This document shows, piece after piece, positions 16,171 through 30,796 of a DNA stretch of 64,000 bases (position 1 is its first letter; each line of letters begins with the position of its first letter). Where the stretch lies: assembly GCA_028714955.1 (NCBI GenBank), contig JAQTLK010000001.1, positions 1 through 64,000 of the forward strand. Reading direction: 5' to 3'. This stretch comes from Sulfuricella sp. (GTDB lineage: Bacteria; Pseudomonadota; Gammaproteobacteria; Burkholderiales; Sulfuricellaceae). Made by a program: the position numbers and the translations under genes. A model generated the notes under the pieces. The model was not told where the DNA came from. It searched no databases and saw nothing but the letters and a program-made list of their open reading frames with translations.

Positions 16171-16959
16171 TTATTTTAGCAGCCTTCTGCGCACCAGCAC
16201 CAACGCCAGGTAAAAGCTGGCGCTGCCATATGCGAGCAACACGCTCGCATGCACCCCGATACGCTGCGGCAATTCCCCTTGCACCAGGGGCCGTCCCAGT
16301 TCGATGGCGTGGGTCAGCGGCAGCCAGAGCGCGGCGCTTTGCAAAAAGGCCGGCAACTGCGCGACCGGGTAGAACACGCCGCACAGCAGCACCATGGGGG
16401 TAATCACCAGGGTGAAGTAGTACATGAAAAAATCGTAGTTGGGCGAAAGCGCGTTCATCACCAGCGCCATGCCGGTGAAGCAGAAGCCGATCAGCACCAG
16501 CAGCGGCAGCGTCCACAGCAGCAGCCAGGAGTGCGACAGCCCGAGCGCCAGGATGATGACCAGGATCGCCACGCCGGAGAGCACGCTCTTGCTCGTCGCC
16601 CAGGCCAGTTCGGCGAGCATCACGTCGTCCAGTTCCAGCGGCGCGTTGAGCATGGCGTCCCAGGTTTTCTGCACGTGCATGCGCGAGAAGGCGGAGTACA
16701 GGCTCTCGAAGGTGGCGCTGTTCATGGTGCTGTAGCACAGCGTGCCGGCCGCGAGGAAGGTCATGTAGGGCACGCCCGCCACTTGCGGCAGCAGGCCGCC
16801 CAGGCCATAGCCGAGCCCCAGCATGTAAAACGCCGGGTCGGCCAGGTTGCCGAGGATGGAGGGAATGGCGAGCTTGCGCCATACCAGGAAATTGCGCCGC
16901 CAGATGGGGATGAAGCGCCAGCTCAGGCTGGGCGGGCTGAAGTCATGGCGCCAGGTCAC
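16171..16959 (-). CDS. ABC-2 type transporter permease, NodJ-like
   Basis: The 262-residue product has six predicted membrane helices and ABC-2/NodJ signatures (WRRNFLVWRKLAIPSILGN, FYMLGLGYGLGG, YSTMNSATFESLYSAFSRM). NodJ proteins are of this same size. It probably forms an exporter with the ATPase encoded just upstream, in an operon with rhamnose genes, so export of a sugar or lipid-linked glycan is plausible but not shown. The start is a GTG at 16959, one base after the Uma2 stop, with GAGG six bases upstream. A longer open frame upstream is a shadow of the Uma2 gene. Confidence 0.85.
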   Translation of the reverse strand: MTWRHDFSPPSLSWRFIPIWRRNFLVWRKLAIPSILGNLADPAFYMLGLGYGLGGLLPQVAGVPYMTFLAAGTLCYSTMNSATFESLYSAFSRMHVQKTWDAMLNAPLELDDVMLAELAWATSKSVLSGVAILVIILALGLSHSWLLLWTLPLLVLIGFCFTGMALVMNALSPNYDFFMYYFTLVITPMVLLCGVFYPVAQLPAFLQSAALWLPLTHAIELGRPLVQGELPQRIGVHASVLLAYGSASFYLALVLVRRRLLK

Positions 16960-16960
16960 A

Positions 16961-17563
16961 TCATGCCTCGGACGAGGCAGGCATCGGCCAGCCGAACAGT
17001 TCGCCCAGTGTCTTGTCGAGCTCGGGCGTGACGGCCAGGGCGAGCGTGTCTTCGGCAGCGAGAATTTGCGGTATACCGTAGCTTCCCGCCCGCAGCGTAT
17101 AAAGCTCGGCATAGTAGCTCACCGGATCGACGATGAGGTATTGGGGCACGCCGGAACGTTCGTACAAGGCTTTCTTTTCCCGCTTGTCCTTGGCGGCCGT
17201 GGCCGGGGAAAGCACTTCCACCACCAGCTCGGGCGCGCCCTGCACGTTTTTGCGGTTGGCCAGCTTGGCGGGGTCGCACACCACGATGAGGTCGGGCTGC
17301 ACCACGGTATCGAAGGCAAGGACGACATCAACCGGAGCGAACAGAACCACGCAAGGCGGTTTTCCGCCCCCACCGGCTTTATCTTGCTCCCGCACCTGGT
17401 TTGCAATCTCCAAATGCAAGGCCGCGACCAGGGTTTGATGCTCCACGGTAGGCGTCGGCGACATGTCCCAAATCTCGCCGCCGATCAGTTCGCAGCGCAT
17501 ATCGTCCGGCCACTGCAGGTAGTCTTCAACCGTGTAATGCGCTTGTGGTTGCGGCAATCCCAA
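16961..17563 (-). CDS. Uma2-family (DUF820) putative endonuclease-fold protein
   Basis: The 200-residue product matches the Uma2/DUF820 family, which has a PD-(D/E)XK nuclease fold: YTVEDYLQWPDDMRCELIGGEIWDMSP, FDTVVQPDLIVVCDP, and GAPELVVEVLSPATAAKDKREKKALYERSGVPQYLIVDP with the usual Asp, Glu-Val-Leu and Lys positions. Biological role is unknown; such genes are scattered accessory genes. It lies between the ATPase and permease genes of one ABC exporter, splitting a normally adjacent pair. The start is TTG at 17563, decided by a strong GAGGAG at 17571-17576. Confidence 0.85.
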   Translation of the reverse strand: MGLPQPQAHYTVEDYLQWPDDMRCELIGGEIWDMSPTPTVEHQTLVAALHLEIANQVREQDKAGGGGKPPCVVLFAPVDVVLAFDTVVQPDLIVVCDPAKLANRKNVQGAPELVVEVLSPATAAKDKREKKALYERSGVPQYLIVDPVSYYAELYTLRAGSYGIPQILAAEDTLALAVTPELDKTLGELFGWPMPASSEA

Positions 17564-17622
17564 GATGCATCTCCTCGCTTATGTCTGCCCAATCTTACCG
17601 CCGCCGCGACCGTTAAGCCACA

Positions 17623-18567
17623 TCAATCCCTCAGGTCCCTGCCGGTGAGCTTCAGGAACACGTCTTCCAGGTTCGCGGGGCGGTGCAGGTAGCGCAGTTT
17701 GCACTGCTGCTGCAATTGCGCGAGCAGGTCATGGGGATCCGTGGCGTAGCAAAACAGGGTTTCGCCCACCCGTTCCTGGCGCTGGCATGATGCGGCGCAG
17801 TCCGGCTTCTCTTCCCCGCCGTAGATTTCCACCACGTGCGGCTCGATGTGCGCCGCGATCAGGTCGCGCGGCGCGCCGGTGGTGATCGCCTTGCCACGGT
17901 CCATGATCAGCAGGCGGTCGCACAGGCGTTCCGCCTCTTCCATGAAATGGGTGGTGAGCAGGATGGTCTTGCCCTCTCCCAGCAGGCGCCGCAGCCGCTG
18001 CCACATCATGTGGCGCGCCTGGGGATCGAGGCCGGTGGTCGGCTCGTCGAGGAAGATCACGTCGGGGTCGTTGACCAGGGCGCGCGCCAGGGTCAGGCGC
18101 CGCTTCATGCCGCCCGACAGGGTTTCTATCTTGGCATCCGCCCGGCCAGTCAGGTCGGCGAATTCCAGCAATTCCGGGATGCGCGCCGCGACCGCGGCAT
18201 CGCTCAGGCCGAAATAGCGCCCATATACCATCAGGTTTTCAGCCACGCTGAAGTCCGGGTCGAGGTTGTCCAGTTGCGGCACCACGCCCACCTTGACGCG
18301 GGCCTGGCGCGCCTGGTCCGGCACCGGCAGGCCGAGCAGGGAGATCGTGCCGCCATCGGGCCGGGTCAGGCCGAGCAGCAGGCGCAGGGTGGTGGTCTTG
18401 CCCGCGCCATTGGGCCCCAGCAGGCCGAAGCACTCCCCCGGCGCCAGCGCCAGATCGAGGCCCGCGACCACTTCTTTCGCGCCGTAGCGTTTGCGCAAGG
18501 CGCTGGCGGTGAGTACCGGCAACAAATCCTCGCCGGTGCTCACCGCCATCGACTGAATGCCTGGCAT
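17623..18567 (-). CDS. ABC transporter ATPase, NodI/CcmA-like
   Basis: The 314-residue product is a full ABC ATPase: Walker [11 protein letters not shown], the Q-loop [20 protein letters not shown], signature LSGGMKRRL, Walker [14 protein letters not shown] and the H-loop [15 protein letters not shown] ~70-residue C-terminal extension matches NodI-type exporters. It energises the NodJ-like permease. The start could be 18567 (MPGIQ) or 18549; the frame extends further up into the PIN gene. The stop of the vapC-like gene is only 4 bp upstream. Confidence 0.92.
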   Translation of the reverse strand: MPGIQSMAVSTGEDLLPVLTASALRKRYGAKEVVAGLDLALAPGECFGLLGPNGAGKTTTLRLLLGLTRPDGGTISLLGLPVPDQARQARVKVGVVPQLDNLDPDFSVAENLMVYGRYFGLSDAAVAARIPELLEFADLTGRADAKIETLSGGMKRRLTLARALVNDPDVIFLDEPTTGLDPQARHMMWQRLRRLLGEGKTILLTTHFMEEAERLCDRLLIMDRGKAITTGAPRDLIAAHIEPHVVEIYGGEEKPDCAASCQRQERVGETLFCYATDPHDLLAQLQQQCKLRYLHRPANLEDVFLKLTGRDLRD

Positions 18568-18571
18568 AGCG

Positions 18572-18958
18572 TCAAACCTGCCGGATCGAGCCTGGATACT
18601 GCGCCACCAGAGCATCTGCTGTCAGCAGGATGACGCCCTCGACGGTTGCCTGCGCAACGAGCATGCGGTCGAACGGGTCCTTATGGAGAGGAGGCAAACT
18701 ATCGATGAAAACGGCATGCTCGCTGGTAACCGCCAACTCCTGATAACCGTTGTCCAGCAACCCACGGCGTAGCAACCTTGCGTCCACCTTGAAGTCGGAA
18801 CGCCCGAGACCGCGTTTGATGGCGATTTCCCAAAGGCTGGCCGCACTGAAAAGCAGTTCGTTTTGCGAGTCTTCCAGCAGTGTTCGCGCCGCCGCGGGCA
18901 ACTGCTCCGGCGAACCAGCCGCCCATAACAACAAGTGGGTATCCAGCAGCAACTTCAT
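18572..18958 (-). CDS. vapC: PIN-domain toxin, VapC-like
   Basis: The 128-residue PIN ribonuclease begins [13 protein letters not shown] with the first catalytic Asp, then has [13 protein letters not shown] (Glu in the second motif) and the [11 protein letters not shown] and LLTADALVA blocks with further acidic residues. It overlaps the antitoxin gene by 4 bp (ATGA). The pair belongs to the Phd/YefM-PIN type. RNA cleavage is the family activity; the target is unknown. Confidence 0.9.
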   Translation of the reverse strand: MKLLLDTHLLLWAAGSPEQLPAAARTLLEDSQNELLFSAASLWEIAIKRGLGRSDFKVDARLLRRGLLDNGYQELAVTSEHAVFIDSLPPLHKDPFDRMLVAQATVEGVILLTADALVAQYPGSIRQV

Positions 18959-19200
18959 TCTTCACTGCCGAAAAGCTGCTCGATTTCCTCGCAGCCCATG
19001 CGGTCGAAATCATCAGGCACGCTGATTTGGCCCGCCATGAAGCCCAGCCTGCGGATTTGTCCGACTGATGGAGCATCCAGCCGAGTCACCTTGACCAGCG
19101 GCTTTCCAGCCTTGGCGATGATGAAGGAATCCCCTCTTACCGCCTGCTCTATCAACCGCGACAGCTGGGTTTTGGCTTCGTGAATATTAACCGTGCGCAT
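18955..19200 (-). CDS. Phd/YefM-family antitoxin
   Basis: The 81-residue product begins MRTVNIHEAKTQLSRLIEQAVRGDSFIIAKAGKPLVKVTRL, the classical Phd/YefM DNA-binding fold. The C-terminal tail (acidic, [13 protein letters not shown]) should bind the toxin. It is the first gene of the pair and overlaps the PIN toxin. An inverted repeat just upstream is a candidate autoregulatory operator. Confidence 0.9.
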   Translation of the reverse strand: MRTVNIHEAKTQLSRLIEQAVRGDSFIIAKAGKPLVKVTRLDAPSVGQIRRLGFMAGQISVPDDFDRMGCEEIEQLFGSEE

Positions 19201-19214
19201 GACAAGCCCAACCG

Positions 19215-19237
19215 AACTAAGTTCTGATGGCTTAGTT
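19215..19237. promoter_or_regulatory. Candidate antitoxin operator
   Basis: The inverted repeat AACTAAG - 9 bases - CTTAGTT lies 15 bp upstream of the antitoxin start in a short AT-rich stretch. Phd/YefM antitoxins repress their own promoters through such palindromes. No clear -35/-10 pair was identified. Confidence 0.45.
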
Positions 19238-19304
19238 TATCACGTAAAGCGCAGGAAAGCTGATTTTTGCCACGGCCCGCCACCATGGGTGCGCGGACAA
19301 GTGT

Positions 19305-19613
19305 TCAGATCTTCAGCCGTTCCACGACCTTGTTGCCGACCAGATGGCTGTCGACGATTTCGTCGATGTCGGCCTGGTCGACGTAGGTATACCAGACCGC
19401 TTCCGGATAGACCACCAGCACCGGCCCTTCGCCGCAGCGGTCGAGGCAGCCGGCGCTGTTGATGCGCACCTTGCCCGGCCCGTTCAGGTCCAGTTTCTTG
19501 ATCCGCCCCTTGGCGTAATCGCGCATCGCCTGGGCATCGTGATCGGCGCAGCAGGGCTGGCCGTCGTCGCGCTGGTTGGTGCAGAAAAATACATGCTTTT
19601 CGTAGTAGCTCAT
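19305..19613 (-). CDS. Thioredoxin-like [2Fe-2S] ferredoxin
   Basis: The 102-residue product has the thioredoxin-like ferredoxin layout: HVFFCTNQRDDGQPCC (Cys11, Cys21/22), then INSAGCLDRCGEGPVLVVYPE (Cys56, Cys60), giving the four cluster ligands. The start at 19613 has AGGA eight bases upstream. It is a soluble electron carrier whose partner is unknown. It is monocistronic and close to the toxin-antitoxin operon. Confidence 0.9.
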   Translation of the reverse strand: MSYYEKHVFFCTNQRDDGQPCCADHDAQAMRDYAKGRIKKLDLNGPGKVRINSAGCLDRCGEGPVLVVYPEAVWYTYVDQADIDEIVDSHLVGNKVVERLKI

Positions 19614-19677
19614 AATTTATCCTGGAAAAGGCAGTCGGGTTATGAAATCTGCTGCAACGCCAGTATCCACGCGGGTT

Positions 19678-19750
19678 CCCTCACCCTCTGCCCGCGCCGG
19701 GAGAGGGAGCGCCCCCTTCCCCCCCGGGAGAAGGGCTGGGGATGAGGGCG
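19678..19750. repeat. CCCTCACCC/GGGAGAGGG repeat pair
   Basis: Two palindromic modules (CCCTCACCCTCTGCCC ... GGGAGAGGG and CCCCCTTCCCCCC ... GGGAGAAGGGCTGGGGATGAGGGCG) fill the gap between the MazG-like gene and the ferredoxin gene. They are of the same family as the elements at 12107 and 12517. Confidence 0.8.
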
Positions 19751-19777
19751 CACGTGACCATGACCGCTTCCAACTGC

Positions 19778-20104
19778 TCATTTTGAAGCCGGATATTTCG
19801 CGGCGTTGATCACCAGTTTGTCCCTGGCGGCATCGAGCAGGTCGATGCCGAGCATGTCGGCGAAACGGGTGAGATAGATCAGGATGTCGGCGCACTCCTG
19901 GCGCACGGCTTCCAGTTTCTCCGGCGAGAGGTTCTGGCTCTGTTCGGGCGTCAGCCACTGGAACGGCTCCACCAGTTCGGCAGCCTCGACGATGAGGGCC
20001 ATGGCGAGGTTTTTCGGCGTGTGAAACGGCTCCCAGTCGCGCGCCCTGGCAAATTGCCGCAGCTCGTCGCGCAGGGCTTCCAGCGAACGCTGTTGCATGG
20101 TCAT
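19778..20104 (-). CDS. MazG-like nucleotide pyrophosphohydrolase (dCTPase-type)
   Basis: The 108-residue all-alpha product resembles the RS21-C6/dCTP pyrophosphatase branch of MazG-like enzymes: FARARDWEPFHTPKNLAMALIVEAAELVEPFQWL, with the EAAELVE metal-binding Glu residues and a second ECADILIYLTRFADMLG site. It hydrolyses NTP/dNTP to NMP plus diphosphate in the family, probably for nucleotide-pool cleaning. Start is 20104 or the ATG two codons on. It is divergent from the DHH gene. Confidence 0.85.
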   Translation of the reverse strand: MTMQQRSLEALRDELRQFARARDWEPFHTPKNLAMALIVEAAELVEPFQWLTPEQSQNLSPEKLEAVRQECADILIYLTRFADMLGIDLLDAARDKLVINAAKYPASK

Positions 20105-20138
20105 GGTTCTCGGGAAAAATGTGTATCATAGCAGTCCT

Positions 20139-21104
20139 ATGGCGAATTTTGACGTATTCAACGGCGACGCCGACGGCATCTGCGCGCTGCACCAGTTGCG
20201 GCTTGCCGAGCCGCGCGACAGCGTGCTCGTCACGGGCGTCAAGCGCGATATCGCGCTGCTGGGAAAGATTGCGGCAAGCGCCGGCGACCAGGTCACTGTT
20301 CTCGACCTCTCCCTCGACAAGAACCGCGCTGCCCTGCTGGCCCTGCTGGCGCAAGGCGTGGAAGTCACTTACGTGGACCACCACTTCGCCGGGGACATTC
20401 CCGTTCACCCCGCGCTGCGGGCGGTGATCGACACGGCGCCCGGCACTTGCACCAGCCTGCTGGTGGACGGCATGCTGGCGGGGCGCTTCCGCGCCTGGGC
20501 GGTGGCCGCGGCATTCGGCGACAATCTTGCGGAGAGCGCCTTGCGTGCCGCCGCGCCCCTGAACCTGCCGGAAAGCCGGTTGACGGCGCTGCGCGAACTG
20601 GGGGAATGCCTCAACTACAACGCTTATGGCGACAGCGTGGAAGATCTCTTCCTGCACCCCGCCGAGCTGTACCGGCAACTGCACGGCTATGCCGACCCTT
20701 TCCGCTTCATTGCCGATTCACCCGTCTTTGCCACCCTGAAACGCGGCTACACGACCGATATGGATATGGCGCTGGCGCTCGAAGCGCGCTGGGTTTACCC
20801 CGCCGGCAAGGTTTACCTGCTCCCCGACCAGCCCTGGGCGCGCCGTGTCAGCGGCGTATTCGGCAATCGCCTGGCGCAAGCGGAGCCCAGCCTCGCCCAT
20901 GCGGTGCTGACGCATAAACCCGAGGGCGGCCATGTCGTCAGCGTGCGCGCCCCGCTGCACCATCCCAATGGCGCGGACGAACTATGCCGCCAATTCGAGA
21001 GCGGCGGCGGACGCAAGAGCGCCGCCGGCATCAACCATTTGCCCGAGCGCGAGCTGGAACGGTTTCTGGCGCTCTTCGCCACGGCTTTTGAGGTCATGGG
21101 CTGA
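20139..21104 (+). CDS. DHH-family phosphoesterase
   Basis: The 321-residue product has the DHH-family blocks NFDVFNGDADGICAL at the N-terminus, VLDLSLDKN, and VTYVDHHFAGD (the DHH-type motif), and ends in a DHHA1-like domain with ESGGGRKSAAGIN. The family cleaves phosphodiesters of small nucleotides or oligonucleotides; the substrate here is unknown. The start at 20139 is chosen because the family starts at MANFDVFNGD; the 14 codons before it are shadow. Confidence 0.85.
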   Translation: MANFDVFNGDADGICALHQLRLAEPRDSVLVTGVKRDIALLGKIAASAGDQVTVLDLSLDKNRAALLALLAQGVEVTYVDHHFAGDIPVHPALRAVIDTAPGTCTSLLVDGMLAGRFRAWAVAAAFGDNLAESALRAAAPLNLPESRLTALRELGECLNYNAYGDSVEDLFLHPAELYRQLHGYADPFRFIADSPVFATLKRGYTTDMDMALALEARWVYPAGKVYLLPDQPWARRVSGVFGNRLAQAEPSLAHAVLTHKPEGGHVVSVRAPLHHPNGADELCRQFESGGGRKSAAGINHLPERELERFLALFATAFEVMG

Positions 21105-21129
21105 CGCAGGTAGCGTATCCACCAGGCAA

Positions 21130-22665
21130 CTACTCCAGCAACCACATGGCCCAGGGCAGGCCCTGCACCAGCAGGATCAATCCCAGCAGCGCCAGCAACA
21201 GCCAGAAACGGCGCCGTTCGCGATGTTCGCGGCGTTCCAGCGCGGCATGCAAGCGCGCCACTTCGGCGCCGTGATCGCGAGACAACGCGGCATGGGCGAG
21301 GCGCGGCAACTGCGGCAGGAGATTGCCCCAATTGGGCGCTTCCGTCTTGAGCATGCGGACCAGCCCGCGCCAGCCGATCTGTTCCGACATCCAGCGCTCC
21401 AGGTAAGGCTTGGCGGTCTGCCACAGGTCGAGGTCGGGATCGAGCTCGCGTCCCAACCCTTCGATATTCAACAGGGTTTTCTGCAGCAGCACCAGTTGCG
21501 GCTGGATTTCCACATTGAAGCGGCGCGAGGCCTGGAACAGCCCGAGCAGCACGCGGCCAAAGGAAATGTCCTTGAGCGGCCGGTCGAAGGCCGGTTCGCA
21601 TACCGCGCGAATGCTCGCCTCGAACTCGTCCACGCGGGTATCCCTGGGCGCCCAGCCGGATTCGATGTGAGCCTGGGCCACGCGCTTGTAGTCGCGGCGG
21701 AAAAAGGCGAGGAAATTCTGCGCCAGGTAGTTGCGGTCCACGTCGGTCAGCGTGCCCATGATGCCGAAATCGAGCGCGATATAGCGCCCGTCCGGCGCCA
21801 CCAGGATGTTGCCGGGATGCATGTCGGCATGGAAAAAGCCATCGCGGAACACCTGGGTGAAGAAAATTTCCACCCCGGCGCGGGCCAGTCTGGGGATGTC
21901 GATGCCCTGCTCCCTCAGCCGCTCGATCTGGCCGATGGGCGTGCCATCCATCCATTCCATCACCATCACTTCGGTGTGGCAGTAATCCCAGAATACCTCC
22001 GGCACCAGCAGCAGGTCGGAGCCCTCGAAGTTGCGCCGCAACTGCGCGGCATTGGCGGCCTCGCGCATCAGGTCGAGCTCGTCGTGCAGGTGCTTTTCGA
22101 ATTCCGCCACCACTTCGCGCGGCTTGAGGCGCCGGCCATCGGCCCACAGCGTTTCGATCAGTCCGCCGCCGACGTAGAGCAGCGCAATGTCCTTGTCGAT
22201 CAGCGGCGCGATGCCGGGGCGCAAAATCTTCACCGCGGCGCGGCGCCCGTCCTTCAATACCGCGCGGTGAACCTGGGCCACCGAAGCGGAGGCGACAGGC
22301 GTCTCGCCGAATTCGGCAAAGACCTCATCCACCGGCCTGCCGTATGCCTTGCGCAGTATTTCCAGCGCCTCCCTGGCGGGAAACGGCGGCACGCGGTCCT
22401 GCAGCCGGGCCAGCTCGTCGGCGATGTCGAGCGGGACCAGGTCGCGGCGGGTGGACAACACCTGGCCGAACTTGACGAAAATCGGCCCCAGCGCCTCCAG
22501 TGCCAGGCGCAGGCGCACCGCGCGGGATTCGTGCAGCGGGCGCCAGAACAAGGCTGCCTTGACGAACCAGCGCAAGACACGCACGCGCTCGTGGCCGAGG
22601 AAAAACTCCTCCAGGCCGAAGCGGAATACCACGTGCAGGATTTTGAGCAGGCGCAGGATGCGCAT
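21130..22665 (-). CDS. ubiB: Ubiquinone biosynthesis kinase-like protein UbiB
   Basis: The 511-residue protein is an ABC1/ADCK-type atypical kinase needed for ubiquinone synthesis. It contains [18 protein letters not shown] (the KxGQ motif), [11 protein letters not shown] (Ala-rich loop), AVKILRPGI, the catalytic [12 protein letters not shown] and LDFGIMG (DFG). Two C-terminal membrane helices end the protein ([24 protein letters not shown]). It follows ubiJ by one base and probably belongs to one operon with ubiE-ubiJ. Confidence 0.96.
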   Translation of the reverse strand: MRILRLLKILHVVFRFGLEEFFLGHERVRVLRWFVKAALFWRPLHESRAVRLRLALEALGPIFVKFGQVLSTRRDLVPLDIADELARLQDRVPPFPAREALEILRKAYGRPVDEVFAEFGETPVASASVAQVHRAVLKDGRRAAVKILRPGIAPLIDKDIALLYVGGGLIETLWADGRRLKPREVVAEFEKHLHDELDLMREAANAAQLRRNFEGSDLLLVPEVFWDYCHTEVMVMEWMDGTPIGQIERLREQGIDIPRLARAGVEIFFTQVFRDGFFHADMHPGNILVAPDGRYIALDFGIMGTLTDVDRNYLAQNFLAFFRRDYKRVAQAHIESGWAPRDTRVDEFEASIRAVCEPAFDRPLKDISFGRVLLGLFQASRRFNVEIQPQLVLLQKTLLNIEGLGRELDPDLDLWQTAKPYLERWMSEQIGWRGLVRMLKTEAPNWGNLLPQLPRLAHAALSRDHGAEVARLHAALERREHRERRRFWLLLALLGLILLVQGLPWAMWLLE

Positions 22666-22666
22666 G

Positions 22667-23281
22667 TCACGAATCCGCGCGCTGCATCAGCCGCTCCACC
22701 CGTTTTTCCAGGCGTGCCGCCGCATCGCGCACGGCATCGACTTCGCGGATGAAACGTTCAATGTCCGGTCTTTTTGCCAAAAGCGGCCGCTCCTCGGTCC
22801 AGTATTCCGTCAGGTTGGCGGCGAAATTCCCGGCTGCCTGCTGCGTGCGGGACAGGAATCCCGCCGCGCCGCGGGCCATGCGGTGGCCCAGGACATCGCC
22901 GAAAATCTTGCTCAGGTCCTCTTCCGCATCCCAGCGCAGGTTTTGCATCACGTTGCCGAAATCCACGGCCAGGCCGGAATCGCCAGAAGTATGTACTAAC
23001 TCCTGCGGCAATGGCTGCGAGGACAGCACGCTGAGCAGCGCGAGGGGGGAGACGCCGAGCGAGGCTTCGGGTTCGCTGCCGGGCTGCGCGGCGGAAATCA
23101 TGCCGTCTTCCCCGATGGCAAGCAGCATCGACAGGGGCGGCAGGGTGACGCGCAGGGTCTTGCCGGCATGGCGCCGCAAGCGCTCGCGCGACCACGGCTG
23201 GGTTTGCAGCAAATGGTTGAAAGTCGCGGCGAAGGCTTGCGCGGTCAACGGCGGTTGCGGCTCGGCGGGCGGCGACTCCAT
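22667..23281 (-). CDS. ubiJ: Ubiquinone biosynthesis accessory factor UbiJ
   Basis: The 204-residue product has an SCP2-type lipid-binding domain in the first ~115 residues and a helical C-terminal part ending in a coiled-coil ([26 protein letters not shown]). This is the layout of UbiJ, which organises the cytosolic Ubi complex and binds ubiquinone intermediates. The gene sits between ubiE and ubiB as usual. The start at 23281 lies four bases after the ubiE stop; a start 11 codons upstream would overlap ubiE. Confidence 0.9.
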   Translation of the reverse strand: MESPPAEPQPPLTAQAFAATFNHLLQTQPWSRERLRRHAGKTLRVTLPPLSMLLAIGEDGMISAAQPGSEPEASLGVSPLALLSVLSSQPLPQELVHTSGDSGLAVDFGNVMQNLRWDAEEDLSKIFGDVLGHRMARGAAGFLSRTQQAAGNFAANLTEYWTEERPLLAKRPDIERFIREVDAVRDAAARLEKRVERLMQRADS

Positions 23282-23285
23282 AAAA

Positions 23286-24023
23286 TCAGAGCTTGAAGCC
23301 TTTGTGCAAGGCAACCACGCCGCCGGTGAGATTGAAATATTCCACCCGTTCCAGGCCAGCTTCTTCCATCATCTGCTTGAGCGTTTCCTGGTCGGGGTGC
23401 ATGCGGATGGATTCGGCCAGGTAGCGATAGCTCGCCTCATCGTTGGCGATCAGCTTGCCCATGAGCGGCAGCAGCTTGAAGGAATACAGGTCGTACAAAG
23501 GCCGCAACGGCGCGGCGATCCGGGAAAATTCCAGCACCAGCACCCGCCCGCCGGGCCTGATGACGCGGTACATTTCCTTCAGCGCCGCGTCCTTGTGAGT
23601 CATGTTGCGCAGGCCGAAAGCCACCGTCACGCAATCGAAGTGGTTGCTCGGGAAAGGCAGCTTCTCGCCGTCGCATTGCACCGCGCTGGGGTTGTACCCC
23701 GCATCCAGCAGGCGGTCGCGGCCGACGGTGAGCATCGAGCTGTTGATATCGGTGAGAATGACCTGGCCGGTCGGGCCGACCTTCCTGGCGAATTGCAGCG
23801 ACAGGTCGGCGCTGCCGCCGGCCACGTCGAGCACCTTGCCGCCGGCGCGCACGCCGCTTTGTTCGATGGCGAAAATTTTCCACAGGCGATGCAGGCCGCC
23901 GGACATGACATCGTTCATCAGGTCGTAGCGGCTGGCCACGGAATGAAAAACCTCCGCGACCTTGCTCGCCTTTTCTTCTTCGGCGACGGTCGCGAAGCCG
24001 AAGTGCGTGGTTTTATCGCTCAT
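23286..24023 (-). CDS. ubiE: Demethylmenaquinol/ubiquinone methyltransferase UbiE
   Basis: This 245-residue SAM-dependent C-methyltransferase is used in ubiquinone and menaquinone synthesis. It starts [13 protein letters not shown], as is typical of UbiE, and contains [25 protein letters not shown], the SAM motif [12 protein letters not shown] and LTDINSSML, and the [32 protein letters not shown] block. The start at 24023 has a GGCGGA site before it. It is the promoter-proximal ubi gene after the DUF971 gene. Confidence 0.96.
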   Translation of the reverse strand: MSDKTTHFGFATVAEEEKASKVAEVFHSVASRYDLMNDVMSGGLHRLWKIFAIEQSGVRAGGKVLDVAGGSADLSLQFARKVGPTGQVILTDINSSMLTVGRDRLLDAGYNPSAVQCDGEKLPFPSNHFDCVTVAFGLRNMTHKDAALKEMYRVIRPGGRVLVLEFSRIAAPLRPLYDLYSFKLLPLMGKLIANDEASYRYLAESIRMHPDQETLKQMMEEAGLERVEYFNLTGGVVALHKGFKL

Positions 24024-24036
24024 GTTCCGCCCTGTA

Positions 24037-24474
24037 TTATTTGCTGCCGCAGCCGCCGGAACCGCAGCCGCCGGATTTTCTGGCAATGGCTTCGTGCACC
24101 GGGGATTCGCGGCTGGCGCCGGCTTCCTGCAAACGGGCCAGATAGCTTTGCCACAGGGCGTCCTGATTCACGCCCAGGTCGTAGAGATAGTCCCAGGAAT
24201 AGATGCCTGTGTCGTGCTCGTCGGAAAAACGCAGCACCACGGCGTAATTGCCGACCGGCTCGATGGCAGTGATTTCGACATCTTTTTTGCCGACCTGCAG
24301 CGTTTCCTGCCCCGGACCGTGACCGCGCACTTCGGCGGAGGGCGAGTAAACGCGCAGGAACTCGCACGGCAGGCGGAAAATCTTGCCATCGGCAAAAGCG
24401 ATTTCCAGCTCGCGCGATTTCTGGTGCAACTTGATTTCGGTGGGGCGAGGGGTGTTTTGATCTAGGCCGCTCAT
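24037..24474 (-). CDS. DUF971 (GBBH-like N-terminal domain) protein
   Basis: The 145-residue product belongs to the DUF971 family: [39 protein letters not shown], then [28 protein letters not shown]. The fold is shared with the N-terminal part of gamma-butyrobetaine hydroxylase and it is often found beside ubi genes. The C-terminus is a Gly/Cys tail ([12 protein letters not shown]) that could bind metal. It lies 13 bp upstream of ubiE on the same strand and may be cotranscribed. Its biochemical role is unknown. Confidence 0.85.
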   Translation of the reverse strand: MSGLDQNTPRPTEIKLHQKSRELEIAFADGKIFRLPCEFLRVYSPSAEVRGHGPGQETLQVGKKDVEITAIEPVGNYAVVLRFSDEHDTGIYSWDYLYDLGVNQDALWQSYLARLQEAGASRESPVHEAIARKSGGCGSGGCGSK

Positions 24475-24613
24475 TTTTTAAGTCTTCCTTTGCTTTAACG
24501 TGGAACGACGCGAAGCGCCGCCCCCGGATCATGGAACAGCGCCTCGCCATGACCGTTGGGGTGAATCATAACCGAGAACCGGTGCCGCGCCAATCATGCG
24601 GGGCGCTTCGACT

Positions 24614-24670
24614 AACGCTCATGGCGATTCGCCGCCCCGAATCATGAAACAGCGATTCGCCATGAGCGTT
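24614..24670. repeat. 19-bp inverted repeat upstream of gltB
   Basis: Arms at 24614-24632 and 24652-24670 (AACGCTCATGGCGA-type) match with one mismatch and have a 19-base loop. A partial relative lies near 24540. It would form a strong hairpin if transcribed. Confidence 0.8.
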
Positions 24671-24775
24671 TCCCTCACCCCTGGCCTCTCCCAAAGGGCG
24701 AGGGGGACGAGGTCTCGCTGCGCGAGTTTGTTAATGGGTACTACTGCCGCGATTTCCAGAAGCATCCCGAACTTA

Positions 24776-24804
24776 TTGATGGCTGGCGCAGTTCTGGGTA
24801 GAAT
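24776..24804 (+). promoter_or_regulatory. gltB promoter
   Basis: TTGATG (24776-24781) and TAGAAT (24799-24804) are separated by 17 bases, a good sigma70 match, about 40 bases upstream of the gltB start. Confidence 0.65.
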
Positions 24805-24842
24805 CGAGCCCTTTCACTTGAGTTTTTGGGGTAGGTTTGGCA

Positions 24843-30715
<5,873 letters not shown>

Positions 30716-30722
30716 ACATTAA

Positions 30723-30787
30723 CCACGGGGCACACGGGGAGCACGGGGGAAACCCTTCAAGCCCCGTGTTCCCCGTGCTCCCCGTGG
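30723..30787. repeat. 26-bp-arm hairpin repeat between gltD and hemE
   Basis: The arms 30723-30748 and 30762-30787, built from CACGGGG-like units (CCACGGGG, CACGGGGAG), match with two mismatches around a 13-base loop. No T-run follows, so it is more likely a dispersed palindromic repeat that also acts as a transcript barrier than a classical terminator. Confidence 0.8.
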
Positions 30788-30796
30788 TGAAAAATA

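Larger units (their letters stand above)
24475..24842. other. Divergent intergenic region between DUF971 gene and gltB
   Basis: The 368-bp region has no credible gene. It contains two direct copies of a segment around TCATGNAACAGCGNNTCGCCATGA (near 24530 and 24642), a 19-bp inverted repeat, one CCCTCACCCC/CCTCTCCC-type element (24672-24710), and the gltB promoter at the right end. It looks like an accumulation of dispersed repeats. Confidence 0.7.

Noticed and set aside
24614..24670. Terminator between DUF971 gene and gltB
   Set aside because: The genes are divergent so no terminator is expected, and no T-run follows the stem.
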